A DNA stretch of 64,000 nt from Doris montereyensis (GCA_037039925.1 JAXRKP010001643.1:7501-71500), one strand, 5' to 3'. Numbered from the stretch's first letter, positions 39,501 through 51,851 are shown. Translations and numbers: made by a program. The notes: generated by a model from the sequence alone, not told the origin.

Positions 39501-42500
39501 TGAGCCTACTGCTAATACTAATGAGCCTACTGCTAATACTAATGGGCCTACTGCTAATACTAATGGGCCTATCTGCTAATATTAATGGGCCTACTGCTAA
39601 TACTAATGGGCTTACTGCTAATACTAATGAGCCTACTGCTAATACTAATGGGCCTACTGCTAATACTAATGGGCCTACTGCTAATACTAATGAGCCTACT
39701 GCTAATATTAATGGGCCCACTGCTAATACTAATGGATCTAATGCTAATACTAATGGATCTACCGTTAATACTAATGGATCTATCGGTAATACTAATAGAT
39801 CTACCGTTAATACTAATGGATCTACCGGTAATACTAATGGATCTAACGGTAATACTAATGGATCTACCGGTAATACTAATGGGCTTACTGCTAATACTCA
39901 TGGATCTGCCGGTAATACTAATGGATCTATCGGTAATACTAATGAGCCTACCGCTAATACTCATGGATCTACCGGTAATACTAATGGATCTACCGGTAAT
40001 ACTCATGGATCTACCGCTAATACTAATGGATCTACCGGTAATACTTATGCTAATACTAATGGATCTACCACTAATATTAATGGATCTACTGCTAATACTA
40101 ATGGATCTACGGCTAATATTAATGGATCTACCGCTAATACTAATGGATCTACTGCCAATACTAATGGATTTACCGGTAATACTAATGGATCTACCGGTAA
40201 TATTAATGGATCAACTGCTAATACTAATGGACCTACGGCTAATACTAATGGATCTACCGGTAATGCTAATGGACCTACGGCTAATACTATTAATACTAAT
40301 GGATCTACCGGTAATACTAATGGGCATACCGGTAATACTAATGGATCTACGGCTAATACTAATGGATCTACCGGTAATGCTAATGGACCTACGGTTAATA
40401 CTAATGGATCTACCGGTAATACTAATGGGCATACCGGTAATGCTAATGGACCTACGGCTAATACTAATGGATCTACCGGTAATGCTAATGGGCCTACTGC
40501 TAATACTCATGGATCTACTGCTAATACTAATGGATCTACTGCTAATACTCATGGATCTACCGCTAATACTAATGGATCTACTGCTAATACTAATGGATCT
40601 ACTGCTAATACTCATGGATCTACCACTAATACTCATGGATTCACTGCTAATACTAATGGACTCTAATACTAATGGATCTACTGCTAATACTAATGGATCT
40701 ACTGCTAATACTAATGGATTTACCGCTAATACTAATGGATCTACTGCTAATACTAATGGATCTACTGCTAATACTAATGGATTTACTGCTAATACTCACG
40801 GATCTACTGCTAATACTAATGGATTTACTGCTAATACTCATGGATCTACCGGTAATACTAATGGATCTACCGCTAACACTAATGGATCTACCGCTAATAC
40901 TAATGGATCTACCGCTAATACTAATGGGCCTACCGCTGACACTAATGAATCTACCGCTAATACTCATGGATCTACCGCTAATACTAATGGGCCTACAGCT
41001 AATACTAATGGATCTACTGCTAATACTAATGGATCTACTGCTAATACTCATGGATCTACTGCTGATACTAATGGATCTACTGCTAATTGCTAATACTCAT
41101 GGATCTACCGCTAATACTAATGGGCCTACCGCTAATACTCATGGATCTTGCTAATACTAATGGGCCTACCGCTAATACTAATGGATCTACCGCTAATACT
41201 CATCGATCTACCGCTAATACTAATGGATCTACGCTAATACCAATGGATCTACCGCTAATACTAATGGATCTACTCATGGATCTAATACTCATGGATCTAC
41301 CGGTAATACTAATGGATCTACTAATGGATCTACCGGTAATACTCATGGATCTACCGCTAATACTAATGGATCTACCGGTAATACTCATGGATCTACCGCT
41401 AACACTAATGGATCTACCGGTAACACTCATGGATCTACCGGATACTAATGGACGTACTGTTAATACTCTTCGATCTAGCGGTAATACTAATGGATATATC
41501 GGTAAAACTAATGGATCTACCGGTAATACTCATGGATCTACCGCTAACACTAATGGATCTACCGGTAATACTCATGGATCTACCGCTAATACTAATGGAT
41601 CTACCGGTACTACTCATGGATCTACCGGTAATACTAATGGACGTACTGTTAATACTCTTCGATCTACCGGTAATACTAATGGATATATCGGTAATACTAA
41701 TGGATCTACTGCTAATACTAATGGATCTACTGCTAATACTAATGGGCCTACTGCTAATACTAATGGGCCTACTGCTAATACTAATGGGCCTACTGCTAAT
41801 ACTCTTCGATCTACCGGTAATACTAATGGATATATCGGTAATACTAATGAATCTACTGAATACTAATTAGCCTGCTAATACTAATGGGCCTACTGCTAAT
41901 ACTAATGGGCCTACTGCTAATACTAATGGGCCTACTGCTAATACTAATGGGCTTACTGCTAATATTAATGAGCCTACTGCTAATACTAATGGGCCTACTG
42001 CTAATACTAATGGGCCTACTGCTAATACTAATGAGCCTACTGCTAATATTAATGGGCCTACTGCTAATACTAATGGATCTAATGCTAATACTAATGGATC
42101 TACCGTTAATACTAATGGATCTATCGGTAATACTAATAGATCTACCGTTAATACTAATGGATCTACCGGTAATACTAATGGATCTACCGGTAATACTAAT
42201 GGATCTACGTTAATATTAATGGATCTACTGTTAATACTCATGGATCTACTGCTAATACTCATGGATCTACCGCTAATACTCATGGATCTACCGCTAATAC
42301 TAATGGATCTACTGCTAATACTAATGGATCTACTGCTAATACTCATGGATTTACCACTAATACTCATGGATTTACTGCTAATACTAATGGATCTACTGCT
42401 AATACTAATGGATTTACTGCTAATACTAATGGATTTACTGCTAATACTAATGGATCTACTGCTAATACTAATGGATCTACTGCTAATACTAATGGATCTA

Positions 42501-44790
42501 CTGCTAATACTAATGGATTTACTGCTAATACTCACGGATCTACTGCTAATACTAATGGATTTACTGCTAATACTCATGGATCTACCGGTAATACTAATGG
42601 GCCTACCGCTAACACTAATGAATCTACCGCTAATACTCATGGATCTACCGCTAATACTAATGGGCCTACCGCTAATACTAATGGATCTACTGCTAATACT
42701 AATGGATCTACTGCTAATACTCATGGATCTACCGCTAATACTAATGGGATCTACCGCTAATACTAATGGATCTACCGCTAATACTAATGGATCTACCGCT
42801 AATACCAATGGACCTACCGCTAATACTAATGGATCTACCGGTAATACTCATGGATCTACCGCTAATACTAATGGATCTACCGCTAATACCAATGGATCTA
42901 CCGCTAATACTAATGGATCTACCGGTAATACTCATGGATCTACCGCTAATACTAATGGATCTACTGGTAATACTCATGGATCTACCGCTAATACTAATGG
43001 ATCTACCGGTAATACTCATGGATCTACCGCTAATACTAATGGATCTACCGGTAATACTCATGGATCTACCGCTAATACTAATGGATCTACCGGTAATACT
43101 CATGGATCTACCGGTAATACTAATGGATCTACCGGTAATACTCATGGATCTACCGGTAATACTAATGGATCTACCGGTAATACTCATGGATCTACCGCTA
43201 ATACTAATGGATCTACCGGTAATACTCATGGATCTACCGCTAATACTAATGGATCTACCGGTAATACTCATGGATCTACCGGTAATACTAATGGACGTAC
43301 TGTTAATACTCTTCGATCTACCGGTAATACTAATGGATATATCGGTAATACTAATGGATCTACTGTTAATACTAATGGATCTACCGCTAATACTAATGGG
43401 CCTACCGGTAATACTAATGGATCTACTGCTAATACTAATGGATCTACCGGTAATACTCATGGATCTACCGCTAATACTAATGGATCTACTGTTAATACTC
43501 ATGGATCTACCGGTAATACTAATGGATCTACCGGTAATACTAATGGATCTACCGGTAATACTAATGGATCTACTGTTAATACTAATGGATCTACCGGTAA
43601 TACTAATGGATATATCGGTAATACTAATGGATCTACTGCTAATACTCTTCGATCTACCGGTAATACTAATGGATATATCGGTAATACTAATGAATCTACT
43701 GTTAATACTAATGGATCGATCTACCGCTAATACTAATGGATATATCGGTAATACTAATGGATATATCGGAATCTACTGCTAATACTAATTTGCCTACTGC
43801 TAATACTAATGAGCCTACTGCTAATACTAATGGGCCTACTGCTAATACTAATGGGCCTACTGCTAATACTAATGAGCCTACTGCTAATATTAATGGGCCT
43901 ACTGCTAATACTAATGGGCTTACTGCTAATACTAATGAGCCTACTGCTAATACTAATGGGCCTACTGCTAATACTAATGGATCTAATGCTAATACTAATG
44001 GATCTACCGTTAATACTAATGGATCTATCGGTAATACTAATAGATTTACCGTTAATACTAATGGATCTACCGGTAATACTAATGGATCTACCGGTAATAC
44101 TAATGGATCTACCGGTAATACTAATGGGCTTACTGCTAATACTCATGGATCTGCCGGTAATACTAATGGATCTATCGGTAATACTAATGAGCCTACCGCT
44201 AATACTCATGGATCTACTGGTAATACTAATGGATCTACCGGTAATACTAATGGATCTGCCGGTAATACTAATGGATCTACTGGTAATACTAATGGGCCTA
44301 CCGCTAATACTCATGGATCAACCGGTAATACTAATGGGCCTACCGCTAATACTCATGGATCTACCGGTAATACTAATGGGCATACCGCTAATACTCAAGA
44401 TCTACCGGTAATACTTATGGGCCTACCGCTAATACTCATGGATCTACCGGTAATAATAATGGTCCTACCACTAATACTCATGGATCTACTGGTAATACTA
44501 ATGGATCTACCGGTAATACTAATGGATCTACCGGTAATACTAATGGATCTGCCGGTAATGCTCTACCGGTAATACTACCGGCAATACTATTGTGTTTACC
44601 GGTAATACTAATGGGTCTAACGGCAATATTAATGGATATACCGGTAATACCCATGGGTCTACAGGTAACACTAAGGGGTCTACGGTAACACTAATGGGTC
44701 TAAGGTAACACTAATGGGTCTACTGGCAATACTAATGGATATACCGGTAATACCCATGGGTCTACCGGAGCACTAATGGGTCTAACGGTA
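33591..44790. repeat. 21-bp minisatellite, family J part 3 (11.2 kb, higher-order)
   Basis: About 530 copies of the 21-bp unit GGATCTACCGCTAATACTAA+T, with variants CCGGTAA, CTGCTAA, GGGCCTAC, GAGCCTAC and CTCATGG. Blocks of variants are repeated as larger units: 37021-37320 is line-for-line nearly identical to 39721-40020, and the same block starts again at about 42062 and 43969. The marker 'gttaatactcttcgatct' recurs at about 36570, 39260, 41459, 41649 and 43303. Because 21 is divisible by three, all three plus frames and at least one minus frame stay open, giving hypothetical chains of up to 1,125 residues that are not genes. Confidence 0.97.
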
Positions 44791-44930
44791 ACACTAACGG
44801 GTCTACTGCTGGGGAGGTGGGGGGGGGTGGTGTCCGTAACAATGCATGTCTAACGCAAAGCAAAGTCATACTACTTTCTTTCTTTATCAGATATCAGGTC
44901 CCATTCCACATTTCAGTGTATGGGTTCAGA
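44791..44930. other. Short spacer with G-run
   Basis: Unique sequence with a G-rich patch (44811-44830) between family J and the LINE remnant. Confidence 0.5.
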
Positions 44931-45505
44931 TGCCCGAGATGATCTTTCTCCAGGATGCCCTGTCCTGGCATTTTCTGTTTCTTACAAAAATGTTAAATTT
45001 CTATTTTATTTTTCGATGCCTCTTTTATATCTTCTTCCCACTTTCTCCGAGGTCTGCCTTTTGGTCTTTTACCTTGGGATTTAGCTATTCTATTGTTATT
45101 CATTCTGTTTACATACCCAAACCATCTCAATCGATTTATTTTTCTATCTTAGTTTTTATGCCATCTGCTTTGATTTGATCTCTTATTGTTGTGTTTCTGA
45201 TTTTGTCTCCTTTAGTTTCCCCTACTACTCTTCTTAGATATTTCATTTCAGCTGCCTGTACTCTACTGTATTCCCTACTGTCTAAGGTTCAGATTTCACT
45301 GCTATAAAGGCGAGTAGGACAATAAACTATGTTGTATATTAACTGCCATTTTGGTTTTTGTTGACAATTCTTGTTTACCTACAAATGCCCTTCCTAGATG
45401 GTTATATATTGCACTTGCCTTTTGTATTCTCTGGTTGATTTCTTTTCTTAGTTTTCCCTCAGAGTTAATCGTTACACCTAGGTAATTGTAGCTGTGAACT
45501 TGTTC

Positions 45506-45823
45506 TTAATTCTCCCTGCCCAATTTAAGACTTTGTGTTTTAGCATCCCTAGTTACTAGCATTGTTTTGGTTTTCTTTGCATTTACTCTCATTCCTCTTT
45601 TATTTAGTTCATTGTTCATAATGTTGATATTCGACTGAAGGTCACTTTCTGATTTTCCAAACAGAATTAAATCATCGGCAAATGAAAGCATTGATACATT
45701 TACTGGTTTAAGCTTCCACATACCTACATTCATTATTTTCATTTTTGATGATGCCTTTGCAACAGAATCCAAAAATGTGATAAACAAAAGAGGACTTAGG
45801 ATACAACCCTGTGTTGTCCCCAT
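45506..45823 (-). pseudogene. LINE reverse transcriptase catalytic fragment (copy 2)
   Basis: 105 codons. 'TTQGCILSPLLFITFLDS' is the G-x-x-SP-LLF block, and 'SMLSFADDLILFGKSESDL' carries the catalytic FADD. It then runs to 'NAKKTKTMLVTR'. Most LINEs read Y/FADD here, so the active-site Asp pair is present although the gene is broken. Confidence 0.9.
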
Positions 45824-45987
45824 ATCTACATCAAATTCTGCAAATATGTTTCCAGCTACTCTCGCTGCACATGTTGGTTTATTGTAAAAACTTTTAATGG
45901 CTTCTACTAAATTTTGCTCTACATTGTACTCTTTTAAGGAATGTCATAGTTCGTCCCTCCTCACAGTGTCAATAGCCTTTTTTAGAT

Positions 45988-46542
45988 CTATAAAAAACAG
46001 GTGCAAGTCAACATTTCTCTCAAGGAGAGTCTAATTGTAAATATGTGATCTTGTACGCTTCGTCCTGGTCTAAATCCACTCTGGTGCTCTTCAATCTGAT
46101 TCTCTACTCTTTTCCTTAGTCTCATTTCCAGTATTTTGGCATACACTTTTCCTGGTACGCTAAATAGTGACATCCCTCCATAGTTTGAACATTCCATAAT
46201 TGATTCTTTCTTATGTATTGGTACTACCGTTCCTTTTTCCACATGTTTGGACTTCCATGTTTGTTGGCATATTGCATGTAGTAGTTTGTCTGCCTCTCTG
46301 CCTTGGTTTTTAATCATTTCTGGATAAACTTGATCTGCTCCTGGGGCTTTTCCTAATTTCATTTTTCTTATAGCTGTTTGGAGTTCTTCCATTGAGATAT
46401 CTGCATCTTCAGCTATCTCCTCTGGATTACTTGTTACTTTCACTAATTGATCTTTACACCTTGTTTCATATGTTCTGGAGAGATTATGTAATTGGTGAAA
46501 ATACTTTCTCCACGCTTCCATGATTTGGCTGTCTTCTTTCAT
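45988..46542 (-). pseudogene. LINE reverse transcriptase N-terminal half (copy 2)
   Basis: 184 codons open. 'IRKMKLGKAPGADQVYPEM' is the RT entry motif (KAPG-D). 'GTVVPIHKK' is followed by SNYGGMSL, where most LINEs read NYRPISLL. 'SGFRPGRSVQDHIFTIR' is RT block 3. The frame is lost before the catalytic motif, which is in the next fragment. Confidence 0.9.
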
Positions 46543-46833
46543 TATTTCTCTTTTGGCATTCTTAATTTGTCATATTGGGCATGCTTTGGTCTTTCTCATG
46601 CTCTTCATTGCCCCCCCCCCCCCCCCCCCGAATAGCTTTTGACTTCCTAAATAGCTTTCTTGAAGTCTTTGTCAAAACTCTTCCCATTGTTCCTGTTTTG
46701 CTTTCCTCACTTCCTCTTTGGCGATAGTTCTTTTATTCTTGTAATCTATCCTATTCTCTGGTCTTTTTATTTGCAAGTATTTCTTCCAGGCGTCCTTATT
46801 TTCTTTGATCTTAGTTTTGACATTCTCATTCCA

Positions 46834-47157
46834 TCATGCTGTTCTTTTCGCATCTCCTATAATTTGTTTCCTAACACAGACCTCTTCAGTACAACTGAGG
46901 AGTGTTTCTTTATACACTTGCCATTTTTCTTCTATTGTGCTATCAGTCAGATCCATCTGCCTTTCATTGATAAATCTTTTTATCCTAGATTGGTATATCT
47001 CTTTTACTATTGGTTTATTTAGTTCCTCTCTTTTGAGTTTAGTAGCTTTCTTCTCTTTCCTTTTCTGTTTGTTTTCTTCAGTCAGTAATCTCATTTTGGC
47101 AATCACTAGGTGATGATCACTAAACATTTCTGCTCCTCTGTTCACTCTTGCATCCAA
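46834..47157 (-). pseudogene. LINE endonuclease C-terminus and linker (copy 2)
   Basis: The reading contains 'RGAEMFSDHHLVIAKMRL', so the catalytic S-D-H motif is intact, followed by a Lys/Arg-rich linker and 'SRIKRFINERQ'. It corresponds to copy 1 at 17099-17425, which has Ala for the Asp. Confidence 0.82.
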
Positions 47158-47546
47158 TGTACTGTAAAAAAAAAGGAGCTGCTAACTATTATGTAGTCTA
47201 TCATTGACTTTTCACACCTGTCTTCATTTAATCTTGTATATTTGTGAATATCTTTAGGAGGAAAAAAGGTGTTGGCTATTTTCATTTTTTTCTTTAGGCA
47301 AAAATCTATTAGTCTCTTTCCAATTGGAGAAGTTGTTGTCTCTCCTTCTTTACCTATTACTCCTCCTGATGTTTCTATATTGTTGCCTACTCTAGCGTTT
47401 AAATCTCCTAAAACAATTAGTTCCTGTTTGAGTTTAAAATTCTCTGCAGCTATTTGTAAATCATTTTCGAAGGTATCTTTTTCTTCTTCAGTGGCGTCTT
47501 CGTTTGGTTCATAAGCTATTAATAATTTAATTTCTCTTCCTTTTGG

Positions 47547-47810
47547 TTAAATATTTACCTCTAACAGCCGTGGGCTTATAAATTTCCAGCTTTCTAGTAG
47601 CTTTTCGTGCCTTTTATGCACTAGTAGATTTACTCCTGGTCTAGCTCTATCCTTAACATATATTCCTGAGAAGATTAAAATATGATTTGGTCCTATAATT
47701 TCTATTCCTTGTCTTTTTTGCTTTGTTTCTGTAATAGCCAAAATATCTACTTTGAATTTTTCCATTTCTTCAACTAATTCTAATTCTTTTCCATTCATTG
47801 CTGACGACAA
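47547..47810 (-). pseudogene. LINE endonuclease N-terminal fragment (copy 2)
   Basis: 87 codons with 'FKVDILAITETKQKRQG', the T-E-T/K motif of exonuclease-endonuclease-phosphatase fold LINE endonucleases, where the Glu is catalytic. Then come 'IFSGIYVKDRARPGVNLLV' and 'FISPRLLEVNI'. The frame breaks shortly after. Confidence 0.85.
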
Positions 47811-47812
47811 TC

Positions 47813-48085
47813 CTTGAACTTGGTCTCGGTAAGACTCAATGAGAATTGCTTGGGCTCAAAAAATCTAATGTCAAACCTCAAATCCCGAAAATGCAACTCT
47901 AACCTAACCACGAGAAACGGCAATTCCTCGCCAATCTGGACTGCTGACCATCTGGAAACACGTGCGCCAGCCGAAATAAGAAACAGTGGAGGGGGTGGCG
48001 GAGATCGAAGTGAGAGAAAGGAATGGGGAGGAATAATTGAAGGTGTGGTGTTGCCAAGAGGTGACTGGTGATGAAATGCTGATTA
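47813..48085. other. Spacer between LINE and hAT remnants
   Basis: About 270 bp of unique sequence. It may contain decayed 5' sequence of the hAT element. No domain recognised. Confidence 0.4.
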
Positions 48086-48254
48086 CGTGGGCTCCGCGTT
48101 TAGAATCTAGATCTAAGTCTTTTAGGAAAATGAAGATCATCGGGAGGAAAACTTTCGCCAATCATCATCTGCTGAAACAGTCGTAGCGTCTTTCGAAATC
48201 GTTCAAATGACGGCTAAGGCGAAAAACTCAACATTACTCAAACCATGCTAAAGG

Positions 48255-48376
48255 AAAAGCAGCTGCTAGTCTTGGGGAAGTGAACAGCAAGAGCTGCTAG
48301 TCTTGGGGAAGTGAACAGCAAGAGCTGCTAGTCTTGGGGAAGTGAACAGCAAGAGCTGCTAGTCTTGGGGAACTGA
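48255..48376. repeat. 31-bp tandem repeat, 4 copies, within hAT remnant
   Basis: Four copies of a 31-bp unit 'gctgctagtcttggggaa' + 'gtgaacagcaaga'. It lies between coding relics of the transposase and probably grew from that sequence. Confidence 0.92.
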
Positions 48377-48700
48377 ACAGCAAGAAGCTAGCCAAGGTTT
48401 CCATTCTTCGAATTTACGATCAAAACACGATCGACAAACTCACAGAGCATATCGAATTCCAAGTTGTTGGAAAATACGTGCATCACCTTTTTACCCCATT
48501 CCGTGTGATGAGACAATGGGTGTTGCCCAATTATTGTCTCAGTTGCTGGTCTACGATCGTTTTGATGGATTGACTTCAATTCATGAGGAAATTAATGTTG
48601 TTCTGTCTACCCCTTGAAACGACTAATAAAGCAGAAGATGCGTTTGAAATATTATATTGCCTCGTACTTCGGCTGTAATGCCAAGAAATGAGAGAAGCTT

Positions 48701-48895
48701 GTGGGTCGCTGCACTGGTGGCGCCACTTCAACTTCAATGCTTGGATCTCGGAGGGGCTTTATTACCAGGGTGAGGCAGAGGGGCCCCAACGTAGTTGAAA
48801 CTCAATGTGTACTCCATAGGAAAGCTATGGCCTTGACAACTATTCCTGCTGCCATAGACAAAATACTGGACATTGCCATACGGGTGGTCAACTAG
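48701..48895 (+). pseudogene. hAT transposase central fragment
   Basis: 64 codons open. 'SMLGSRRGFITRVRQRGP' and 'VVETQCVLHRKAMAL' match the catalytic-core region of hAT transposases of the ZBED/SCAND3 type, where a D-G-A-x-x-M-x-G block precedes the CxxHRxxLA block. The first Asp position reads GGAT here (TGGAT for TDGA). The stop is followed at once by the 15-bp array. Confidence 0.8.
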
Positions 48896-48914
48896 TTAAC
48901 TCAAAGCGTCAAAG

Positions 48915-49245
48915 CAAGGTATGTCAATTCAAGGTATGTCAATTCAAGGTATGTCAATTCAAGGTATGTCAATTCAAGGTATGTCAAAGCAAGGTATGTC
49001 AATTCAAGGTATGTCAAAGCAAGGTATGTCAATTCAAGGTATGTCAAAGCAAGGTATGTCAATTCAAATTCAAAGCAAGGTATGTCAAAGTCAATTCAAG
49101 GTATGTCAATTCAAGGTATGTCAATTCAAGGTATGTCAGCAAGGTATGTCAATTCAAGGTATGTCAATTCCATGTCAATTCAAGGTATGTCAATTCAAGG
49201 TATGTCAATTCAAGGTATGTCAATTCAAGGTATGTCAATTCAAGG
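48915..49245. repeat. 15-bp tandem repeat within hAT remnant
   Basis: About 22 copies of a 15-bp unit 'ggtatgtcaattcaa', with AAAGCAA variants. The period is divisible by three, so an open frame (MSIQG repeats) appears, but it is not a gene. Confidence 0.95.
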
Positions 49246-49314
49246 TTGTTTGCTATGATGGGCAAGGATAACGATTCCAATCATGAGACCCCGGCTGTTT
49301 GGTGACTGTCCAAG

Positions 49315-49795
49315 AATAGTATGGTGGCTTGTATTTACAAGCTCAAGGAGGAAGAAGAATAGTATGGTGACTTGTATTTACAAGCTGAAGGAGGAAGAAG
49401 AATAGTATGGTGACTTGTATTTACAAGCTCAAGGAGGAAGAAGAATAGTATGGTGACTTGTATTTACAAGCTGAAGGAGGAAGAAGAATAGTATGGTGAC
49501 TTGTATTTACAAGCTGAAGGAGGAAGAAGAATAGTATGGTGACTTGTATTTACAAGCTGAAGGAGGAAGCTGATTTGGCTCAAGGAGGAAGAATAGTAGA
49601 TTTACAAGCTCAAGGAGGAAGAAGAATAGTATGGTGACTTGTATTTACAAGCTCAAGGAGGAAGAAGAATAGTATGGTGACTTGTATTTACAAGCTCAAG
49701 GAGGAAGAAGAATAGTATGGTGACTTGTATTTACAAGCTCAAGGAGGAATGAACAACTTTAGTATGGTGACTTGTATTTACAAGCTCAAGGAGGA
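49315..49795. repeat. 43-bp tandem repeat derived from hAT coding sequence
   Basis: About 11 copies of a 43-bp unit 'agtatggtgacttgtattt' + 'acaagctcaaggaggaagaagaat'. Read in one frame each unit says MVTCIYKLKEE then stop. This fits the hAT transposase segment expected at this position, so the array is a duplicated piece of transposase gene. Confidence 0.9.
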
Positions 49796-50031
49796 AATGA
49801 GCTCAGGGAAGACAAGATCTTCTGCTTTCATTTACATCAGAGGGATTTCAACTGACATTGGCATACCCGGTCGACATTTTCAAAGCCCTGTATGGCCTCA
49901 ATCAATCAGCACTTTCATGGAAAGATTAACAATCGCATTGATCTCTACAATGTCGACGCAACCCTCGAAAAAAACAGATTCATATGAATGGCGAGTTGAA
50001 GGCGAAGTGGAAGGCCATATTCTTGGAATAA

Positions 50032-50240
50032 GAATTTGAGCGTTACTTTCCAAATATGGAGAACACTGAAAACCCAGAATGGCAAATGACTAGGAATCTC
50101 TTTCGTAGAAACGAGGACATTCTGCTTGACAATTTGCAGGAGGAATACTTGGGAGAGGAATTGCAACTCCACGACAAAAACGACTTGGAAGCCATGCCTC
50201 TCAATGATGTCTGGGTGAAAGTATTTGTGCTGCACTTGTA
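50032..50240 (+). pseudogene. hAT transposase C-terminal fragment
   Basis: 'ERYFPNMENTENPEWQMTRN' is followed by LFRRNEDILLDNLQEEYL and 'DLEAMPLNDVWVKVF'. Known hAT proteins of the SCAND3/ZBED group carry a YFP...W.RNPF...L...LQEE...FW block just before the dimerisation domain. The frame continues, after stops, into LESEADLRSALTS. Confidence 0.8.
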
Positions 50241-50390
50241 AATGTACAGACAAAAGCCTGGAACAAGCTTGAAAGTGAAGCCGACTTGCGAAGCGCATTG
50301 ACCTCAACAAAAGCTCGAATTCAACACCTAGCTTGAAAATACAGCTCCATCCTTCCCATGTCACGGGGAAATTGGATTGAAAATTAAATG

Positions 50391-50485
50391 TGTGCTTTTC
50401 AACGTATGTTCTTGGGTGCCAGTTCTGATGGAAGGTGTCAAGAAGAGGGTGGCCTAAAAAGTTTAAGAACTCCTGTGATATAAAT
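50391..50485. other. Flank of hAT remnant
   Basis: Short AT-rich unique stretch. Nothing recognised. Confidence 0.35.
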
Positions 50486-50524
50486 TACATAGAATAATAA
50501 TAGTGATAATATAATAATAATAAC

Positions 50525-50580
<56 letters not shown>

Positions 50581-50607
50581 TGATGATGACAATAATAATA
50601 ATATTCT
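50486..50607. repeat. (AAT)n microsatellite
   Basis: AAT trinucleotide run with ATG and GAC interruptions. Confidence 0.95.
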
Positions 50608-51140
50608 TCTTATTTTTTAAAATAGTTCATGGAGCCCTTCCTTATTGTGCATAATTCCAATGCTTTTTTAAATTGCCAAAGACTACAGATCTAAGCAGGG
50701 GTTGTAAAATTGCCTTTATACATTTTATAGTTGCAAAATGTATTAATGCAGTATACTTAACCAATTTTTTTTATTAATGCCAAGCCCATTTGTGAGTAAT
50801 TCAACTTTCAAAAGTTCCCAAATTTAAAATGATGTAAAAAATGGGATCCCTTTCGGCCTCTTTCTAGCATCACTTTTTTCTATGTCCTATTTTTCAGAAC
50901 AAAATTATGATCGACACAAAGATCCAGTTTCAGATCAGCGTATTTCTAGATCGAGATCGAGATTCTATCTGCAGTACAGTATAAACACATTGATTGAAAC
51001 ATGAACGAAGAAAAGACTTCAATCTCAACCTAGCTCCAGATCACATATCAAATGGTGAATCGAAGACAAGAAAAGCAAAACAAAAGATCTATGTCAGCAC
51101 TCGCTTGAATGTCATATAATTTTTTAAACCCAAGTAGCAA
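50608..51140. other. Intronic unique sequence
   Basis: About 530 bp of AT-rich unique sequence in the last CLPB intron. No coding sequence or RNA gene recognised. Confidence 0.45.
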
Positions 51141-51144
51141 GCAG

Positions 51145-51215
51145 CCACCCTGGCTGAATGTTTCGTGGAGTGGGCGACGCAATTCTGATTCCATCGGTCT
51201 GGGTTCGAACCGAAA
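51145..51215 (+). mobile_element. tRNA-derived SINE head or tRNA pseudogene
   Basis: 'ggctgaatgtttcgtggag' resembles an A-box arm, and 'ctgggttcgaacc' at 51199-51211 is a perfect B box. Spacing is tRNA-like. Acceptor stem pairing is not convincing, and the downstream body differs from the SINE copies at 13.4 and 25.5 kb. It therefore represents another family or a lone tRNA pseudogene. Confidence 0.5.
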
Positions 51216-51541
51216 GGCAAAGAAAAATATTTGTTTTTAATTATTCATAGCTTTTCTTCTTATTCATATTGTTTTTTAGTTGCTCATAACCACGCAGGGC
51301 TTGGGTTTGGTTCTAAGGTTTTGTAGAAATGTTTTAAAGCCATCACGATTTGCCAAAGTTCATATGGTACACATAGTTTTCTAGGGGTAGAACTAGAATG
51401 TCTTTCTAATATTTACACATGGAATACAATAGTGTAACATCTTCTATTATTCAACCTGAGGGCACAAACAAAAGTTTTGATAAACATTTTATATACAAGG
51501 TAATCGGTTGACTCGGCAGTGCCTGGCGTCTATAGCTAGTA
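51216..51541. other. Intronic unique sequence
   Basis: About 325 bp of unique AT-rich sequence. Nothing recognised. Confidence 0.4.
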
Positions 51542-51612
51542 GTAATATGATAATAATAATAATAATGATAATGATAATAATAATGATAATGATACTAATA
51601 ATAATGATAATG

Positions 51613-51646
<34 letters not shown>

Positions 51647-51736
51647 ATATAATGATAATGATAATGATAATGATGATAATGATAATAATAATGATAATAA
51701 TAATGATAATGATACTAATAATAATGATAATGATAC

Positions 51737-51770
<34 letters not shown>

Positions 51771-51811
51771 GATAATGATAATGATACTAATAATAATAAT
51801 AATAAATAATG

Positions 51812-51851
<40 letters not shown>

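Larger units (their letters stand above)
44931..47812 (-). mobile_element. Non-LTR retrotransposon (LINE) remnant, copy 2
   Basis: Collinear with copy 1, about 2.9 kb, same strand as CLPB and inside its last intron. Order on the minus strand: endonuclease start (47810), endonuclease end (about 47.1 kb), linker, RT (46.5-45.5 kb), C-terminal part (45.5-44.95 kb). It is better preserved than copy 1 but still broken by frameshifts, stops and a C-run at 46611-46629. It begins at the first endonuclease codons, so it is 5' truncated relative to a full element. Confidence 0.92.
48086..50390 (+). mobile_element. hAT-superfamily transposase remnant (SCAND3/ZBED-like)
   Basis: Plus-strand coding relics in the order of a hAT transposase of the ZBED5/FAM200/SCAND3 type. 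'ETVVASFEIVQMTAKAKN' lies at about 48170-48230. 'RRGFITRVRQRGPNVVETQ' with 'CVLHRKAMALTTIPAAIDKI' lies at 48750-48890. 'MVTCIYKLKEE' sits around the 49.3-49.8 kb repeat. 'YFPNMENTEN' and 'LNDVWVKVF' lie at 50040-50230, and a LESEADLRSALTSTKARIQ C-terminal motif at 50265-50325. Stops, frameshifts and three internal tandem arrays (31, 15 and 43 bp) break it. No terminal inverted repeats were found. It sits antisense to CLPB inside its last intron. Confidence 0.8.

Noticed and set aside
48388..48579. 63-codon minus-strand frame
   Set aside because: It is antisense to the hAT relics and has no recognisable domain.
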